A stretch of DNA of 64,000 nt from Nymphaea colorata. Taxonomy: Eukaryota; Streptophyta; Magnoliopsida; Nymphaeales; Nymphaeaceae. The notes beneath the pieces are model-generated. The model did not search any database, had not been told where the DNA came from, and was given only the letters and a program-made list of their open reading frames with translations. The stretch is taken from contig NC_045148.1 of assembly GCF_008831285.2 (NCBI RefSeq), positions 992,001-1,056,000 on the forward strand, in the 5' to 3' direction. Made by a program: the position numbers and the translations under genes. Below are positions 60,087-64,000 of the stretch, piece by piece. Numbering within the stretch: position 1 is the stretch's first letter; each line of letters begins with the position of its first letter.

Positions 60087-63000
60087 ATGGGCGATCGTGG
60101 GCAGTCTGAGAATCTCGTTCTCGTGGCCAGAAAACCATGTTTTGGACTCCCAACGGGATGCCCGTCTTGCTTGCCTGTCTATATTTACCTCAAATTCTCC
60201 GGCATGCCATTCGAAGTTTGTTTCGATACTTCAAAACCGGATTCAGGTTAGTCGGTACCCTTCATGTGAACAAAAGAATATATGAGCGGTATTTTCTTGC
60301 TTAGTTAGATGTTGTCCATTTTAAATTTTTTGTACGATGTTACATCTGAAACTCTGAATTTACCATGTGATCACATATAATTTATGTCCAGGGGAATATC
60401 GAGATTGCGTGTAATTTGTGTCTAGGAATCTCAAAAGTAGTTCTCGGTTTGTAATACTGCTTGTCAGCTTTCAGTTTTAGCTTGATCATGGTAGTATTTA
60501 TGTATGTCGATTTTAGCTTGATTTATATTGCCAAATTTATTTATGTTGGGTTGTGGGGTCTGTGGAATAATGAGGAGACAGGGAAGTGAGGTTGAGGAGG
60601 AGAAGGGATTTGTTGGTTGCCTGTTACATCTTCATATTGGTGGTCGGCCGAGTTTTCAATTTGGTGCTCTATTTTCATTGATTTTTTTTTTTTTTTGGGG
60701 GAGGGGGCGCGTTTGTCCTAATAGCATCACAATTTGCCAAGCGCTGGACAATAGTATTTCTTAGAAATCCTTTCTGTTCTATATTTTCTATTTTTCTGTT
60801 CTGGGCAACAGAATTGTTGCATGGCTGGAGGAGGAGCTTTCTAGTGAGTTCTACACTTTTATCTGTTATCTCTTGGAGTTTGGAGCATTTCTCTTGTTAA
60901 TTTTCTTTATAAGGCCATAAAGGGCTGAGAAGATAATGAACTCGAATATAGTAAAAATATATATTCCGTTGCTGATAAAGAAAGAAGCCATATATTGTGA
61001 TCTACCAATATTATCTTACTGGAAATGTGTTATTTAGTTAACATTATCACGTTTCCCTTTTAGTTGATGTTTGTGAAACATCTGATAATATCATAATACT
61101 GTGGCTCCAGTGATGAAGCCAGAAAATTTCTTTCTAAGGAGAACTAATAATTCAATTGAAACTTTTAAGGGGCATCCATTGTGTAAATAAGTAAATCTAT
61201 ATGAGGTGCTAATGCATAAATAAGCAATTTATGTGGTCTGGTGTGGATTGCCTATATCAGCCCACATGTGCCTCTGCTCTGGTGCCATAATATAGTCATA
61301 GAATAGATATGGTTAAAATACACCCAAATAATACTTTTCTAAGTTGAAAAAGGAATTTTATTGAAAATGCAAGGGAGACTTATTGAAAGAGCTTTACCAT
61401 CTTGAGGAAATGTGCTTTGAAAGGGCACATCGCCGTGCTTGGGCCACTCTGGAAGCTGCAGTTGGCCTCATTCTTGGCAAATTTTATATGGTGTGCAATA
61501 TCTGCAAATGATACAGTTTGAGGAAGCGTCCTCCATAAATGCTTCATTGGTGCTTCTTTGTCATTGGCTTCTTCCCAGTTTCTGTTTCTATTGGACTTGA
61601 CGAGTTCTCATTCTAGCTGTTGCTTCTCCTTGTTTTCTCATTTGCTTCACTTTTTGTTGACTTTTGATGAGATCAGAAGGCATTATCCTAGCAGGTATTA
61701 GGCTGGTGGAGAGGCATCATGCTAGGGCTCTTATCCCTTATTTTAGCTGCTGTCTGACAGGGATACTCTGTGTTGATTATTGTTCTGTAACCTTCATATA
61801 GAAATCATATTGGAAACATCACAAAAATGGTTTCCTCTCCATATCTTCACCTGTATGTAAGTAACATAATGTAGCTGTCAAAAGTTCGCAAAAATATCGT
61901 CAACTATTTCAGAAGGCCTATTTGTCATTTTCAAAAGTCATCCTTCTTTCTTTTAATGTTTGAACAATCTTTCTCAGCAACAGAGTTTGATTTTTAGATG
62001 TCTTAGTCAATGTCATCGATGCGAAGTAGATACATTCATGATGTAGTTGGTATCAGCTTATGCAGTTATCTTTTGCCTTTGCTGCCTTTTTTACACTACC
62101 ACGTGGATTTGAGGTGTTTTCTGTGGCCTTACATGTTCCACGAGTTAGATAAGAGTTTATAAGACATAGCAAGAGAAGTGCAGGCGGTCCTCTGTGACTT
62201 GCCAAGAGAACAGCTTGTGAGAGCCATACACATCCACATGCATGCACTAGAATCCGGACATGTTTATATGTTTTATTGTTTTCTAAATCATTAACTCATG
62301 AGTTATTCTTAAATGTGTTCCAATACAAAGTCTGGTTCTTATATTGCCTCATTATCTTTGTTTTTCACATCTTCCATGATTTTTTTAAACTGAGATTTGA
62401 GGAGGGAGGCAGTTAAGTTCTTGTTTAGTCTGTATATTATGTGAATAGCATTTGGAGATTTTCCATTTTGTTCTTGCTTTTCATGGACAAAACTTGATCT
62501 TTTATTGGTCCACTTTTTTGTCATCTTGCTGCCTCTATCATCATTTTCTTTGGATCTGGTCCACTTATTCTTATCTCTTTTTGTGTTATTTCTTCACCTA
62601 TCTTGTCAAGCTTTACCTTTATAAATGGCAATCTAGGTACTATTTTTTGACATATATTCACTAAACATCCTCGGTTATAGTTTTTCAGTCATTCATTTTT
62701 TTTTTAATCTTTTGGTTGCAAGATTACTCATGAGTAAATTGAGTATTTCAAGCTGCTTATGCATGCATATTTTGATATTCAAGTGAAGAACTTAAGCAAA
62801 GGCGTTTATGGGATTTTCAAGATGTGTTAAATATCTTGTTCTCTAATGGTAATTGTAGTCGTGATGCACTAATTTTGAGCTCTATGATTTTGTCATTTCG
62901 TTTTTTTTTTTTTTTTTTTTTTTAGTGCATGTACTGGTATGTGTTTGGCGTGAAATTAGGTAATTGATGCAAGCTATGCCGCTTCTTGATAATGATGATG

Positions 63001-63446
63001 CTTCTCTATCTCATGCTTATTATTTATGAATTTGCACATTTGCATCCTGATTGAGGTGCCTCCATGTTTTGGTCATGTGTGTGTGATACGCTTCTGTCTC
63101 TGCAGAAGACATACCATCAGTGGAATATGGTGATTATGTAGCATTCAACAGTGAAAAGGGTGGAACTATTGAAGGATTGAAAGAAGATGGAATCCTTGAT
63201 ATGGATTCAAAACTTCTTAGTCACTCAATTCCTGAGTGGTTAGCAATGAAGGCAATGATTGATTCATGGCTTGCAGATGCTTTAGCTTATGAACTCTGGA
63301 TCGGTTCTGGTGGTAGTGCAGTTCGTCAAATCTATTACTCTGATCTCCCTTGGATAATTGGGAAGGCTCTTCACTGGAAGCAAACTCAAGCTGCGAAGCA
63401 AAGGCTTGGGATCACAATGTCTAATACTGCTGAAAGAGAGGCTGAG
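60087..63446 (+). CDS. MTX: METAXIN, mitochondrial outer-membrane import protein (partial)
   Basis: The first two coding exons are 60087-60246 and 63106-63446, joined in phase across a 2.86-kb intron. They give the first 167 residues. The opening matches plant METAXIN: LVLVARKPCFGLPTGCPSCLPVYIYLKFS, followed by EYGDYVAFNSEKGGTIEGLKEDGILD, a WL..AL.YELW segment and YYSDLPWIIGK. METAXIN has a GST-like fold and belongs to the sorting and assembly (SAM/TOB) machinery that inserts beta-barrel proteins into the mitochondrial outer membrane; in Arabidopsis it is At2g19080. The exon ends at a GTATAC donor; the remaining exons, including the C-terminal membrane anchor, were not found before the right edge, so the gene is cut by the window. 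Confidence 0.92.
62900..62925. repeat. Poly-T tract in METAXIN intron 1
   Basis: About 25 consecutive T bases lie roughly 180 bp before the second coding exon. Confidence 0.9.
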
Positions 63447-64000
63447 GTATACAATTTCAGCTCGCATATTGATGATTGATGTTTCGTCTCTTCAGACAGT
63501 TTAGCATGTAAGACTGTCTTACTCTGAAGAAAAAGTTGTTTTGTTTAATTTGTAATAGAAAAAATCATACTCAATTTCTTGTTTAAATAACATTTATTTC
63601 TTTAAATGTAATTTGTTATCTTGATTTTTCTTTGAAACGAAAGCTAAAACTGGTCTTTCAACACCTAATTTAGTACCTGACTGGAGAAGTTTAATTGCTG
63701 GGAGAGTTTATCTAAGTGCATCTGAAAATACCCTCCAACATCTTTGTTATTGCTGCCTGGCCGGAAAACATAGAAACTGCATACTTCAGCTTGCATTCTC
63801 TTATTGAGGTCTAAATGACATTTGGAGTTTTTATCTAAGTGTTATTCTCAATCAATCACTCCCTTCAGAATCTCACTGTTTCTAGGTGCTCAAAGGATTT
63901 TGCAAGCATCATCAAAATGCCCCTAAAAGATTGCACACACTGTGGTCTGCAGGTCTACTATTGTTTCCAGCTGGTTGGCTCCTCTTTATGGGTCAAAATT

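Noticed and set aside
1-64000. CRISPR arrays, bacterial operons, viral or organellar insertions, full LTR retrotransposons
   Set aside because: None seen: no spacer arrays, no reverse transcriptase or integrase frames, no operon-like gene packing.

Overview
The window is nuclear DNA of a flowering plant. It has widely spaced genes with GT..AG introns, AT-rich intergenic DNA full of TA, CT/GA and poly-T microsatellites, several short non-autonomous transposons, and plant-only gene families (DUF630/DUF632, DUF1666, PLS-class PPR, MIR169). The lineage within angiosperms cannot be fixed from the sequence alone. Nothing bacterial, viral or organellar was recognised.

Layout from left to right. (1) About 1.24-1.89 kb, minus strand: a tight cluster of three MIR169 hairpins. 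All three carry the same mature miR169a-type sequence, and a TATA box lies just upstream. (2) 1.9-9.6 kb: no gene seen, only repeat relics. (3) 9.6-16.7 kb, minus: a nine-exon P1B-type heavy-metal ATPase of the HMA2/HMA3/HMA4 group, predicted 954 residues with a Cys/His-rich C-terminal tail. (4) 16.7-31.4 kb: the largest gene-free stretch, with hAT-type MITEs (two with clear 8-bp target-site duplications, one with a near-match), SINE-like fragments and microsatellites. (5) 31.4-34.1 kb, plus: a seven-exon F-box protein with a probable 20-nt micro-exon. (6) 36.0-38.6 kb, minus: a four-exon DUF1666 protein, convergent with the F-box gene. (7) 38.6-44.9 kb: a leader or promoter region, then MITEs and a long foldback. 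(8) 44.9-46.75 kb, plus: an intronless PLS-class PPR protein with an E domain, preceded by an overlapping upstream ORF. (9) 46.8-55 kb: noncoding DNA with a 195-bp tandem duplication and a 'tacgatac' element. (10) 55.0-58.2 kb, plus: a four-exon DUF630/DUF632 (NRG2-like) protein. (11) 60.1 kb to the right edge, plus: the first two coding exons of a plant METAXIN gene, which runs out of the window.

The genes do not form a pathway; this is ordinary plant gene order. The most notable element is the MIR169 cluster, which no protein-based annotation would show. miR169 is known to target NF-YA transcription-factor mRNAs in other plants. All exon borders were set by hand from splice-site consensus, reading-frame phase and family resemblance, without transcript data.
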